Positions 23,501-35,400 of a stretch of DNA of 56,782 nt are shown here, one piece after another (position 1 is the first letter of the stretch; every line of letters starts with the position of its first letter). The notes under the pieces are model-generated. The model was not told where the DNA came from. It saw nothing but the letters and a program-made list of their open reading frames with translations, and searched no databases. Origin of the DNA: a virus; the IMG/VR virus record IMGVR_UViG_3300042885_000612, positions 1 to 56,782 of that record, one strand, 5' to 3'. The position numbers were made by a program, and so were the translations under genes.

Positions 23501-26400
23501 TTAGTTGTACCATTCTTATCTGTAATAGCATTTGTAAGTCTCCATCTTTCTAGATAAAGATCTCTCATTTTATCTGCCAGGGGGGATTTATACTTATTAG
23601 TTATATCTGTAAGTCGTGTAAAAAGATCTTCCTTAGATCTATAATAATCTTCAGAATATGCAATACGGAAGTTTTTATCAATAAACTTCTTCATTTCTGC
23701 TTTCCACTCTTCAGGTTTAGCATCTTTGGTTATACCTCTAACTGCTAACTCCTGAACATAATTGTCGTAGTCTCTTTGAACTCTTTCTTCATTCAAACTA
23801 TACTCATAAAATCTTTTAGATTCATATCTATACTTTCTTCTTACAAGAGTTTTTAGAAGTTCATCACCGGTTTTATTTGTACCATCTGCATTAGTTATCT
23901 GATATAATTGCTCATACTCTGCCTTTGCAGCATCTGATTCAGTAAACTCATAAAGGTCATCCATTTCAGTATAAGCCTCGTGTTTGTATTGATTGAGTTT
24001 ATCCAAACCTGATTGTCTTTCTAAGAATGCTTCTGTAGATAGTGAAGCAGAAACACTAACATCTAATCCTGTGATTGGGTTTCTAACTGTGTTATCTTGT
24101 TTCCAAATATTTTGAAGGTCATAGTACTCTTGTTTATACTTACGGTGCATGTACTTTTCTTCAAACTCCCATAGTGCTTGTAGTGCAGATTTAATCTTTT
24201 CTTTATCACCACTCTCTCTTGCTTTATCAAAGTTGTGTTGTAATTCAGCTTTATCTCTTCTCCAATTAATAAATTGATCTAAGAAAGTATATAATTCAAA
24301 CTCAACAAACTCACCATTAGAATCAGTGTAACCAGTCTTATCTGTTTGTAATAACATCTTACCTAGTTGGCCTGTATTATTTGGACTATAACCTACAGCA
24401 TCTAATAAAGGAACTAGAGTATTAGCAATGTCATTTGCTTGAGATAAACTTTTGTTCTCAGCCTCAGATAATTTAGTCTTCATATATCTTACAAAAGATC
24501 CTAAAGGATCATCCATAGATAGATATGGGTTTAACCAAGCCTGAAAGAATGTTAGGTCTTCAGTTTCACCACTTAAATATTTTTCAATAGCATCTCTATT
24601 TAATCTTTTAAAGAAGTATTCTTTTAATTCATTAGCCAATACTTGAGCTCTCTTAGGATTAAGAGGATATTTCTTTAAGTCAATGTCATATTTTTTTACA
24701 TTAGGTAGACTGGTAATTTCTTTTACAAGTTCTTCTGTCAGGGCTTCTGATAGATTATCTGCCTTAGCTATCTGCCTAATTCTTTCAGAAATCTTTCTAT
24801 CCATTTCTTCTTGCATGAACTCAGTATTATCCACAAATATTTCTGTGACTACATCTGTCTTCAGTTCTTTGATTAAGTCAGAAGCATCATTGATAATATT
24901 GATAGTTGATCTAAGTTCTTTTACAAACTCATTGTCCCTACCCCGGCCTAATATTTTTTCTACATCAGTAAGAAACTCTTTCTGCCTCTGAATATACTCA
25001 CTAAAATATTGTACTTTGGCTATACCAGCAGCAGTAAGATGTCTCTTATTAGTCTGCATTTCTTGCAATATCTGTTCTATTTTTTCTGAGAATATCTTAG
25101 CTTCATTTATAGAATTAATAAGTGCAATACCTCTTATTCTAAACTCTTCTTGCTGAGATTCCATGGCATCTAAAATTTCATCTACTGAAATATCAGATAA
25201 GTCTGCAGAAACAGTTTGATATCTTTTCAAATGATCTCTGATAGATCTCAATACTTTTTCTCCACCAATTCTACTTAAATCTTCTTTTAGTTTCCAAGGA
25301 GCATTTCTTAACTGGGTTAACTGGAAAGTACTTTCTGTATAGGCTCTGTTGATAGCTTCTTGTAATTGTTTAGCAGTGGAGTTTTGTAAAGCACCAAGTA
25401 AAGCATCATACTCAGATGCAAAGTCTGCAAAATCAGTATTATCAAACTTAATAGATTCCATTTGAAAGTCTTCAAATAACATCATATCAGTTAGTTCAGA
25501 AAGTGTAGTTGTAGTAGTTAATTTTTTAGGACTAACCATCTTAGTCATGCCAGCAAGTATCTTTTTAATAGCATACATTAGCATGTTTATGAACTCCTTA
25601 AAGGCACTGTCACTTTTAACTACATTAGATAACTTCTCAGCAGCATCTTTTTCCATTGCTCTAACCAAGGCTTCTTCTTTAAATCTTGAAGTCTCAGGTT
25701 GTAATTTACCTTCAGCTACTAATTGATTCACTATATCTTGACCTGTATCACTTTTTAGTAAAGTTTCATATAGATTGTTAAATAGTTTAGGGTTATTTAA
25801 TGCAATAGCTTTTATAAGGGGATGTGAGAATTCATGAACCATTGTGTTCATAGTAGCTTTACCTTTAACAAAATAAACCTTGTCTCCATAAAAGAAACCT
25901 GGTTGATTGTTATAAGGAGTATTGCTATTTTGTAATATCATATTAGCCTCATATTCTGATACCATAACATATGGTATACCAAAGGCTGCCTCATATTTTT
26001 GACCTAATGCATTAAATAACTTGTCTGCTCTTTCAGCACTAACTGCTTCTTCATCAATGGCAACAGTTTCATAGAGTGGTCTAGTTTCTCTTGGTAAATA
26101 TTCTGGTTTTAAATAGTTATTTCCCGGATAGAATTTACCTTTAAAAGCATCTATCTTATGGAACATCATTATGTTTGGTAAAGCTCTTGTACCTCCTTCA
26201 AGTTCTGTAAAGAGTCTACCTGGAATATTCATTTCATTATTAGCTTTTTTAGATAAAGCTGCATTAGCCTCTCTAAACTTTACTAATTTACCTTCAGGGA
26301 TTCTTAAAAATCTATCTAATAAACCATTTGTTTTAAACCAAGCTTTAGTAGATGCCTCAGCTGTTTTAAATTTTTCAGTATCTCTACAATTTTTTGCCAT
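20596..26400 (-). CDS. Giant virion-associated protein with zincin and LysM motifs
   Basis: A 1934-residue protein, third of the giant block. Residues 140-240 hold a zincin-type site: HEFSH at 189-193 and a downstream EEALVRAMEKD that could supply the third ligand Glu. Residues 350-1100 are long charged helices with coiled-coil character. A LysM-like motif lies at about 1619-1664 (EHTFAEGETFESLAKKYNM through PGDTIIIS), expected to bind peptidoglycan. A hydrophobic stretch near 1770-1795 (GVLLMIMALATMFLYGYD) could be a membrane segment. Known crAss-like phages carry similar giant proteins beside the virion RNA polymerase. A role in ejection across the cell wall is inferred. The gene starts 9 bases after the 4739-codon gene. 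Confidence 0.8.
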   Translation of the reverse strand: MAKNCRDTEKFKTAEASTKAWFKTNGLLDRFLRIPEGKLVKFREANAALSKKANNEMNIPGRLFTELEGGTRALPNIMMFHKIDAFKGKFYPGNNYLKPEYLPRETRPLYETVAIDEEAVSAERADKLFNALGQKYEAAFGIPYVMVSEYEANMILQNSNTPYNNQPGFFYGDKVYFVKGKATMNTMVHEFSHPLIKAIALNNPKLFNNLYETLLKSDTGQDIVNQLVAEGKLQPETSRFKEEALVRAMEKDAAEKLSNVVKSDSAFKEFINMLMYAIKKILAGMTKMVSPKKLTTTTTLSELTDMMLFEDFQMESIKFDNTDFADFASEYDALLGALQNSTAKQLQEAINRAYTESTFQLTQLRNAPWKLKEDLSRIGGEKVLRSIRDHLKRYQTVSADLSDISVDEILDAMESQQEEFRIRGIALINSINEAKIFSEKIEQILQEMQTNKRHLTAAGIAKVQYFSEYIQRQKEFLTDVEKILGRGRDNEFVKELRSTINIINDASDLIKELKTDVVTEIFVDNTEFMQEEMDRKISERIRQIAKADNLSEALTEELVKEITSLPNVKKYDIDLKKYPLNPKRAQVLANELKEYFFKRLNRDAIEKYLSGETEDLTFFQAWLNPYLSMDDPLGSFVRYMKTKLSEAENKSLSQANDIANTLVPLLDAVGYSPNNTGQLGKMLLQTDKTGYTDSNGEFVEFELYTFLDQFINWRRDKAELQHNFDKARESGDKEKIKSALQALWEFEEKYMHRKYKQEYYDLQNIWKQDNTVRNPITGLDVSVSASLSTEAFLERQSGLDKLNQYKHEAYTEMDDLYEFTESDAAKAEYEQLYQITNADGTNKTGDELLKTLVRRKYRYESKRFYEYSLNEERVQRDYDNYVQELAVRGITKDAKPEEWKAEMKKFIDKNFRIAYSEDYYRSKEDLFTRLTDITNKYKSPLADKMRDLYLERWRLTNAITDKNGTTNALQYTNAVLEKIKDLEEEIVKLQDQFDTGSGLSKENLVKLKTYDERSANGETLTDDEMLEYNSLIATKNNIGMPPLILKEYKKILREIQGLTSKVPTEYYMAAFYEALGDTEVSESINTENADTWVNSADLYDAMSKNDKFREWFLRNHYQKVGYNPTTKAWEMMYYRTKAWTDVIPSDIKHYKTTVLKDAATGEPIVIRGVPAGRYYNQRIKKEWRTGYDASTGNINLKVGVEIDNKGNFLPRADATDKKYINPEYEALDKNGAEFKLLDAIKKEYLKVQEGKPASSKLYLDLARFRQWTNVELVQSGKAKDDLGSKLSGIGDFMKSFVTKSADDPETQPGFNVDSEAMLIETDLQGQPITKIPVRGLYRLKKESVSQDVLRAFYTYLHSLNEQDALIKEEPLAKAISDVMNDPSNAIKKTNTFSKNIHKSTGKLALLNANTNRRAQAMDYFIDKTFYGQAYSGFEQENPILTKAANFLMKNASRSFIAMDMVSAMKNRFGAVIQNSIEAAAATYYNPMAFAKGRAWSATAMIEMQKDIYAKGPKGLKMQLIENFSPIPDKTKQDFGKSSSRTFIKDFFDGSWMYDPRRFLDVEASLQIFGGMMYFQKVEQKQPDGSPKQIDYIDAFELDADRKLKLKDGIDPEWSPNPIEHTFAEGETFESLAKKYNMTVEELQAKNKVKTLDGFQPGDTIIISKASKFNNMKLKIQGVVKRTNGGMEELDSPQADQFLLFRLFTFYKKYATQMFLNRFQADMSKGNRWGHVYNWDLGTTTRGYYVTGVIGAMKFLKTGMAYLPIMTDEEKAAFRKIATEGVLLMIMALATMFLYGYDEGDEDRFEKMRQREEEFGKLGWLSNHMLYQLITVRRENAAFVSPQEWLQYGNVTSIAFGPTVKLYLKILADLYYIATGDEKAVYKSEVGPYPWQMKDEDGTFDYKLWNHLFSLYGIKGKNYDPIQAIKSDEQFQNLR

Positions 26401-26409
26401 TTTATTTAA

Positions 26410-29400
26410 TTAAAAAGGATATGCACAATTATTTTCTTGATCATCTTCAAAAGGATCAATAAAGTTATCATTAATTTCTGTTTCAGCAGCAGGCGGTGCA
26501 GGTAATTTAAACTCAATTTGCCAAGCTTTATCAAGTTTAGGTCTAACCTTTTCATTAAAATAAGATATTGACCAGCCTTCAAGTTGGCTCCAATCAGTTG
26601 GTGTTTTACCTGACCCCACTAATTTATGTAGTGGTCTTGTTACTTCTACATCTACAGTACGGCCATCATCAGATTTCCATGTAATAATATCTCCAACTTT
26701 GGCTTTTTTCCAGTATTCAATATTATCTGAAGTTTCATATCTTGTAGTAGCTGTTCTTTCACCCGTTAATATGGCATCAAATGTTGTATTAGCTATTACA
26801 CCAGCTCTTTTATTTTGACCATAAGCATAGGTCATTTGTCCTTCAAACTTTTTAATACCTGGAATTACTGTAGAAACTAATCCTCTTTTACCATTATTAT
26901 TTTTAGAATCAGCTACTCTAAATGTAAAGTTCATTCTCCAGTTAGATAAATTTAAACCACCATTAAAATATTTATTTACATTAGAGTTAGCAAGATTTAT
27001 GGTTCCTAAATCTGTCTGACCTGTTACATTAGTTACAGTATGTTGAACAAGTCTAGATTTACCACCAAAACTCATAACATCCCCACTCTTTAAATTAACA
27101 ACACCATCAGGAATACTATCTGCTGCAGGAGCATAACTTAATTTATCTCTTTTATTGTAAGTAAAATCAGCATCTGCTCCAATAGATACAGATATAATAT
27201 CTCTATCCATGTTTCTATAATCTTCAGTTATATCTTGATGCCAACCAAGTGTTCTACCTAATGGATATAAGTTAATTAGAACTGTATCATAGTCAGACAT
27301 ATCTTGACCTGTAACTTTTTCTAGTATACTTATAATATTATTTGGTATTGGAGCTATAGTAGTACCATCAAAATTAGTGAGGTAGTAATTATAATTCCAT
27401 CTTTTTTCTTTACTGTCTCTTCCTCCTAGGTTTTTCTTAATTTGAATGATTCCAGTATTATAATTTCCTGGTCTATCTACACCTTTTCCATTTTTATCAA
27501 CTACAAATTCAGGACTCCATTCCATTTTACCAGCAGAGGCCATAACATATTGTGCAAAAGGATTATAACCATTCTTTTCTAGAACTGTTTTACCAAATTG
27601 AAAGAATTGTTTTTGTTCTTCTTTAGTAAGAACACCTTTTTGTAAGATTAAACCATCTTCAATTTCTTGAGCATTTATTGGTTCAATAGGTTTTCTTTCT
27701 CCTGATATTGGTGGATTAGATGGTGGATTTAAATCATTGATATTAAATGTTCCTACAGTATCAAAATCTCCAGAGGCCGGATCATCAAAACTAGTAGGTT
27801 TTCCTGCAGCACTTCTATTAGTTGAAATATATACATAGTCAGTAGCTCTTGATACAGCAACATACTTTAATTGTCTTTCAACAGTTTGTGCTTGATCATC
27901 GGTAAGTCTTCTTCTATCTTTAATATATCCTACTAATCCTGTTATACTAGGATCATTTATAAATACTTTAGTATAAGTACCACCTTGAGATTTATGAATT
28001 GTATGAGCATAACCATAGTCTATTGCTTTTTTAATTTTAGACTTATCAGTTAAACCTTTTACGTCATTCATAAATAATACTTGTTTAGATAAATTAGAAG
28101 CTGCTTCAAAATATTTAGCTTTATCTTGTCCATAACCAGCAATCTTACCCATATAGTTTAACTTATGAATAGAATCTGCAAGTTTAGTAGATGCATCATC
28201 ATTACCTACAATATCTGGTATAAAGACTTCAAATGGTTTTGCTTCTGGATCCAATAGATTTTTAAGAGTTACATTGTATCCAGTAAAATTCAATTCTTCA
28301 AAACCGATATTTACAAATTTGTCTCCTTGTTTTTCATAATTAGTTATATAGACTTCTTTATTATCTTTCTTAAGTTGAGTAATCATATAATCTCCAGAGT
28401 TATATAATAAAGACTGGCCTGTTTTATAATCTCTACCAAAATTATCATACCCCATAAGAATTTCACCAACTACTAATTGTTCTTGATAGGTTTGAGGATA
28501 TAATATTTCTCTCGCTACTTTATTTAATCTAGCTACTTCAGGATTTGTTGCAGCTAACATTCTAAAATACAAATAGTTTTCTGAGTCTCTCATTTCATTA
28601 AGATTTTCAGCAAGTATTTGATTTTCTCTAGCTGTACTATTTATATATTCAACACCTTTTCCATTAATTTCTGCAGACTGATATGATAAAGAACCTCCAG
28701 ATCTTAGTGCAGTTGATTCTTTTAGTATAGGATTATCTCCTGTTCTTTCTACTTTAGTTAAAGTAATACTAGATGTGGGATTAGAAAATACTTTTGATGT
28801 CAAGCCTCCTTTATTTTGCACAGGACCTAACTGTCCTGGATCACCCATGTATATAACTTTAAGATCATACTTATCTTTTTGCTGACCTAAGAAATCATAT
28901 AATTCATCAGTAATCATAGAAGATTCATCTACAATAAGTATTTGACCTTTATCAATTTTTCCATTTCTATTATTAGCAAATTGTAAATCTCTTACGTCAT
29001 AATCCATTCCTTCAAAGTCTACTTCAGGACCAAATCCAAATAAGGAATGGAGAGTTAATACTTTAATTTTAGGATTCTTAAGTTTAGTAACAGCATTTGC
29101 TCTATGAGTTGGTGCAGTATATACTATATTAGGTCCAAACCATCCTTTATTCAACCATTTATCAAAGAGAGCCATGATTGAAGTTTTACCAGTTCCTGCA
29201 TATCCAATCAATGTAATTTCATTATTGAATTTTTTAGGATCATTATAGAATTCTTCAAGTTTTAACAGAGCTGCCTCTTGTTCTTTGTTTAATTTAAAAG
29301 GAGTTTCAATCTCATAACCATCAGCAAAAGTAAATGTATTACCTGTTGTTGGATCTGAGTTACCTGTATCATCATTATTTATTTCTTCATCACTTAAAAC

Positions 29401-32400
29401 TATTGGATCAGGTCCAGTACTTTGAGGATCTATATTTGGATTTTGATTAAAGTAAGCTAATAAAATTGCTTTTTTAGCCGGTTTCCCTTTATAGTTTAAT
29501 ACATCTATACCAAGTCCATTCTCTACAACAATATCATACATAGCACCATAGTACTTGTATTTAACTGTTGTACCATCTGATTTTTGTTTAGCCCCAAATG
29601 TTTGAGTATATACATCTCTGATGGCTTGTAATGATTTGTCTATTACTTCTTTTGTACTTAGTGTTCTACTTCCTATACCTGCAAAGTTTTTAGTAAGAGT
29701 TGGTGTATCAGTTTTTACAAAATTTTTAATTGAATAATCATACTTATACCATCCTTCTTTAGTACCATCAAATACATAAACAGGTTTACCTTCATTAATA
29801 GCCATTTGAACAGCATATCCTGTACCACCTTTAACAATAGGGACAGCAGCTATTCTTGTTTCACCAGCTTTATCAGATGCATTTTCACCAGGTTGTTTTA
29901 TAGTACCTAATGCAAATATGGCATCAGCATTTTTAACTTGTAACCAGTTACGAATAATATAGGCACTTCTTACTGATTTATTTTCAGAATCAGTATACAT
30001 CATTCTAAAAGCTTTTGTAGCTTTTTGTGCACCTTCATTATAGTCTTTTTGACTAATATGAGTAGGTTCAATACCAGCTGCTTGTAATTTTTTAGAATCT
30101 AATGTTTTACTTCCTTTAGCAGCTTCACCTTTTGTATCTACATAATCTAAAGGCTCTCTATAATGTTTATGATTAGTTACCCCAAACTCTCTACCTATTT
30201 GATCCCATTCAGTATCAGATAAAGCAGCACCACCCGAATGATTTGTAAAATCTTTAGGATCATTTACAGTTAAAGTAGGAGTTGTTGGTTTAATAGATGG
30301 TTGAGCACCTTCAGCTTTAGCCTCAATAACAAATGTATTATTACTTGTTGGCATGCTTGTATAGTTCTTAATTCTTAATTTATCTGCTGTAAGAACATCA
30401 ACAATATATTCAAGAGTATCTTCATTAAAATAGTATTTAGTGAATAAAGGACTAGCATTATTCATAACACTTAAGTATGAATCTTGAGGTAGTATTTCAT
30501 TAAAGCCATCAATTGAAGGACCTGAACCATGTTGGTAAGTTGCCATTAATTGAAGCATGTAAAATAATCTACTTATTTTTTCATTATCCTTAGTGTTTGC
30601 AATCTTTTGGATTTTTGGATTAGCTAGTTCTCTAATATTCTGAGCATATATATCAGCTTGAGCACCATCAAGTAAACCTTTATCATTTAAAGTTAATACA
30701 TTAAATTCATTAGAAAAAGCATATAAACTTAATTGGTTTACTACAGGATATTTAGAAAGTTCTGGAAACTGTTGAATAGATTCTAATAACTGATCTGTAA
30801 AAGAATATGTACCTCTTCTCAATATTACAGATGGATTATAAGTATTCAATAAAGCAATACTGTTAAGTTCTTCTTTAGTAAATCCTTTATTTTTTAAATA
30901 CTCTCTTTCTATAACATATCTATAGTAACTTGACTTAGATTCAAATACATCATCACCAACTTGGAATGCTTCAAGGCCTCTTGACTTGTAAGAGTTGTTA
31001 GAGCTACTGGTTACTAAGTAGTTTTTATTTTTAAAGTCAGCTTCAATTCTTTTTGGATTAACTCTAATAAGTTTCTTACCATCCTTCTCAGTTACTTCAA
31101 CATCTGTTTCAAGATTTTCATTAGTAACAACTTCAAAACCTTTGTAAGTATCCGGCACTAAAACAATCTCTCCATTAGAGTTTATATTGTTACTTAAGAA
31201 GTTTTGTAGTATAAATGTATTGATGGCATTTTTATACTCTTCAATAAACCTACTAATGTTGTCTGCTCCAAGACCACCATATCTTTCTTTGAGAGCTTCT
31301 GTTTTAGTATTGATAGTAGAAACAATCTGATCTAATACTTGCTTGCTATTTCTTAATGAAAACAATGGACTTATTACTTGAGTTATTATATCTTTATCTG
31401 CAAGAGCAGCAAGAATGCTGTCATTTCTTAATCTATCAAAAGTAGTTTTATCAACTTTACTGTAATCATTTAAGTATGCAATATTTAGATCTCTTAATAA
31501 AACCTCTTGTATAGTTTTAAATGTTTGAGTATCTGGTTTAGATAATCTTTTTACATTACCTAGACCCTTTAAATATTTTTCAATCTCAATAAAATGCAAG
31601 AATGCAGCCATTGAAAAATCAGAATATTTATCAGTATCATTTTTAGACTTAACTAATTGTTCAATTTTAGCTTTATCAAAATTACCAAAGCTATCTAAAT
31701 TATTATCACTTAATTGTACAGCTGAATTGTAAATTTCTTTATTTGAAACTCTTGGTTTACTGTATACTTTATTATTTTGTCTTCTATCTGCTTGCTGATA
31801 AAAATTGATTCTCATGACATCATTTGAATCAACATATTGTAAGAAGTCATTAATTTGATCTTTAATCACTTGATCATCAGTTCCTTTGAACTCTTGAGTC
31901 ATTAATTGTTTTCTACCATTAGGACCTAAACCATAGTAAGCTATTGATGCAGTATCAAAACTATAACCTGAGAATACAGCTTTATCAATAGTTCTTTTCA
32001 AGTAAGCATCTATAGCAGGACTTAATACTTCATTAGCTGCATTATATTGAGCAAACTGAGGTTCAGTAGGTGCAATACCCATTAGAGTTGCATATGGACT
32101 TTTCAATAGTCTTTGTTTATTTGCATACTCTCTAATAAGAGGAGTAGACACAAACATAACAGCATCTCTCACAGGTACACCAGCTTTTAATAAATACAGT
32201 AATACAGGAGATATTTCTAAGTTACCTTGAATATAAAAGATCCACTGATCTTTTTCAACGTCAACCCATCCATTCATACCTTGTGAAAACAAGTCAGCTA
32301 TTTTATTTACAGCATCAACAGAGTTTACATCTGCTAATGAAATTGTACCATCAGCATTTTTATTATGACGTAATAGTAATCTTGTTCTATAAGTTTCACC

Positions 32401-35400
32401 ATCCTTTATATCTTTATACTTATTGATTTTTGGATCAAATTCACTTTCCTGATAAGTCAATGGCATTTTAGCACCAATAGAATTTAATAAAGGACTAAAA
32501 GCATTCTCATTGGCACCAATACCAAGTACTGCTTTACCAATCATGTTACCATTAAACTTATCAATATTATATAAAGGTTCTAATGTAGTAGTAGGACTAA
32601 TTGCTTTTTTACCTTTTACAATTCTATATTCTTTGAATTTTCTATTTACTGTTTGGAATTTATCATAATCAACTACAACATCAGCTAATTCATCAGCAAT
32701 ATCTTTAAGCATGTAAGTATCATTTGGTCTTACAAGAGTTGCATAATTTTCTGGTAATTCAAGAATAGATCTGATACTAGTGATCAAGTCATTTTCCATT
32801 ACTTTTTTAGCTTGCTTGATTAAGGCCATTTTATCTTTACTGTCTGCTTCATTAATAGAATCAAGTAAAGCTTTTGCATTTTTATCTGAAGTATAAACAT
32901 TACCATCTTTATCTATGTTAGGCATGAATGTAGTAAGCTTATCAACGTCATAATCACCCCCTGATTTTGCTACTAGTTCTGTAGGAGGAATAATAATATT
33001 ACTTGCAGAAGGATCCAAGAACTCCCAAACTTCCATAAACTCCATAGAGTTAAGTCCTTGTACAGGAATCCTAACAGCAGTCATGGTAATAGCTTTACGG
33101 TTGTTATCTTTATTTAACCATTCATCTTGTTTGATCAGTTCATTAAGTCTTTCTCTTGTCTTAATTGGTTGACCATCTAAGTCATTTAAGTTTAATAAAT
33201 TGAAGAAGTCTCCTTGTAAAGCAATAGCAACTTTCATTGCATTTGTTTTACCATCCTCACCAGGATAATAGAAAGGTAGATTATTAGTACCCATATACTT
33301 TAATACATCTTCCTTAGATCCTGCTTTAAATTTATTTCCTGCAGTCCATAAACCATTTGTCATGGAACTTGCTACTTGAACTAAAGCTTCTCCTTTTAGT
33401 TTTTGTTTAACAAATCTATTTTCAGCAATTGATAATACAGTTCTTTCTATAGTTTGAGCATCAATAAAATTTGATAAGTCATACTTAAGTGAACCATCAG
33501 GATTTGTTTTTAATGCATCAAGAAGGTGACTTGGGTAATCTTTTTTAGCTAAATTGTCTTTGATTAATTTTAATAATTTAGCAGGCTTACCAACATATAC
33601 TCCATTCTCTTTTGTATAACCAATTTCAGTTAATAATTCTTCTTTTAATAATTTAGTATAAGAGTCAACCAATGAAGTGTATCCTTCTACTATATCTTTG
33701 TTAGCACCATTTACAAGTTCTCCTTTAATAAATAATCCTTCAAGAATTAATTTTCTTAACTGAGTTGAGAATATAACTTTACCTTTTAATTTACTAGGTA
33801 CACTGGTTACTTCTTTTAAGTACTCAACATTAATAGTATTTTTAGTAAAGTTTATTTTACTTTTTAATTTTTTATTATCTGAACCGGGCTCATAAATTTT
33901 ATCTAATTCACCATCAGATGTTACTGCACCTACCTTAGATCCACTACCAAATGTTGCATATTGAATGTTATTCCTTAGCATTTCTTTATGCAATACTTCA
34001 AGATCAGAACCCTTTACCCATGATGGAATTAAAGGTACCAAGGCAAACTTATGGAAAGCTGTAACTGGTAAAACTGTACCATTAGCAAAATCTTTTGTTT
34101 GTGCTACTAATGGACCAAAGTATTGTAATTTATATGGAGGAAAAAGTTCAATATATTCTGCTGGTGTAATCTCACTTCCTTTAATTACTTTTTGATATAG
34201 AACTTCTTGCTGATCTGACCAACGGTTTTGTAATTTTTTTAATGTTCTATATGCATCAACAGTAATATAACCTTGACCATCACCTTCTTTGATTTCATCT
34301 GCCGTATATTTAGCAATTTCTTTTGCTACTCTTTCTTCTATAAGTTTTTTAGCTTCTGCTGTTGGAAGTAAAGCATATCTTTTTGCATAATCTTTTTCAA
34401 GACCTTTTTTAATTATATCTAAGTATTCACTATCTCTAGTAATATCCTCCATGATGGCGGTATTAAATGTACCATTGTATTCAAAGTTTTGATACTCAGC
34501 AGGTAAAGTAGATGCATAAGTACTTTTTGCCCATAAAGCTTTATTATTTATAAATAATTGAGCAGCAGTATCAGTCCTAAATCTTGGACCATTTGAAATC
34601 AAACCAGAAGTTCTCTTATGTAATTCTTCTTTAAGATGATTATATTGAGATATGTCACCTAAGAATAATATCTGAGTCTCAACACTATGAATCCAATAAT
34701 TATACATGAAAGTCTTTGCAAGAACTTTTTCTTTTTCTGACTTAGTCAAATCACCAGGTACTTTATTATATAGTTTAGGATCTACATATTTACCTTCATT
34801 TAATCTGTTATAAACATCAGTACTTCTAGTAGTAAAATAACCTTTGATTTGTTTAATCAAACTAGATTTTAAATCAGGATCATTTTTAAGATAGTTTATT
34901 AAATCTATACCAGAGTTGTTTATTTTTTCTAATAAGTCTGATTTAGTTTTATCATCAAGTATACCTTCAAATATTGCATACTCTTCTCCAGCTCTCTTAC
35001 CTGAGTCAGTGACTTTTTGATTATACCCTATATAATTTTTTGCTTTTGGGTTTTCTTTGAATTTATTTATTCTTTCAAGTTCACCTGCAAGATATGGTAG
35101 GATAATTCTTTCAATTACTTCAGTCTCTTTATTGTTTGCAGTAAGGAAGTCATCTATATCTGCATATAGATGTTGTTCTTTATTCTTACCCATACCTTTT
35201 ACATCAATAGGGAAACCTCCACGTAAGATGAATCCAAATGAAGAGGATTTAGAACCTGGTCTTAAAAACTCTAAATAACCTGACTTAAGAAATGTATGAA
35301 AATCTTGTAAGAATTTACCCTGGCCATCTAAACTTGTAGTTGATGTTCCTGATAAAAATACATCATTTAATGTAAGCTGTGTACCAGCCACCATAATAAT

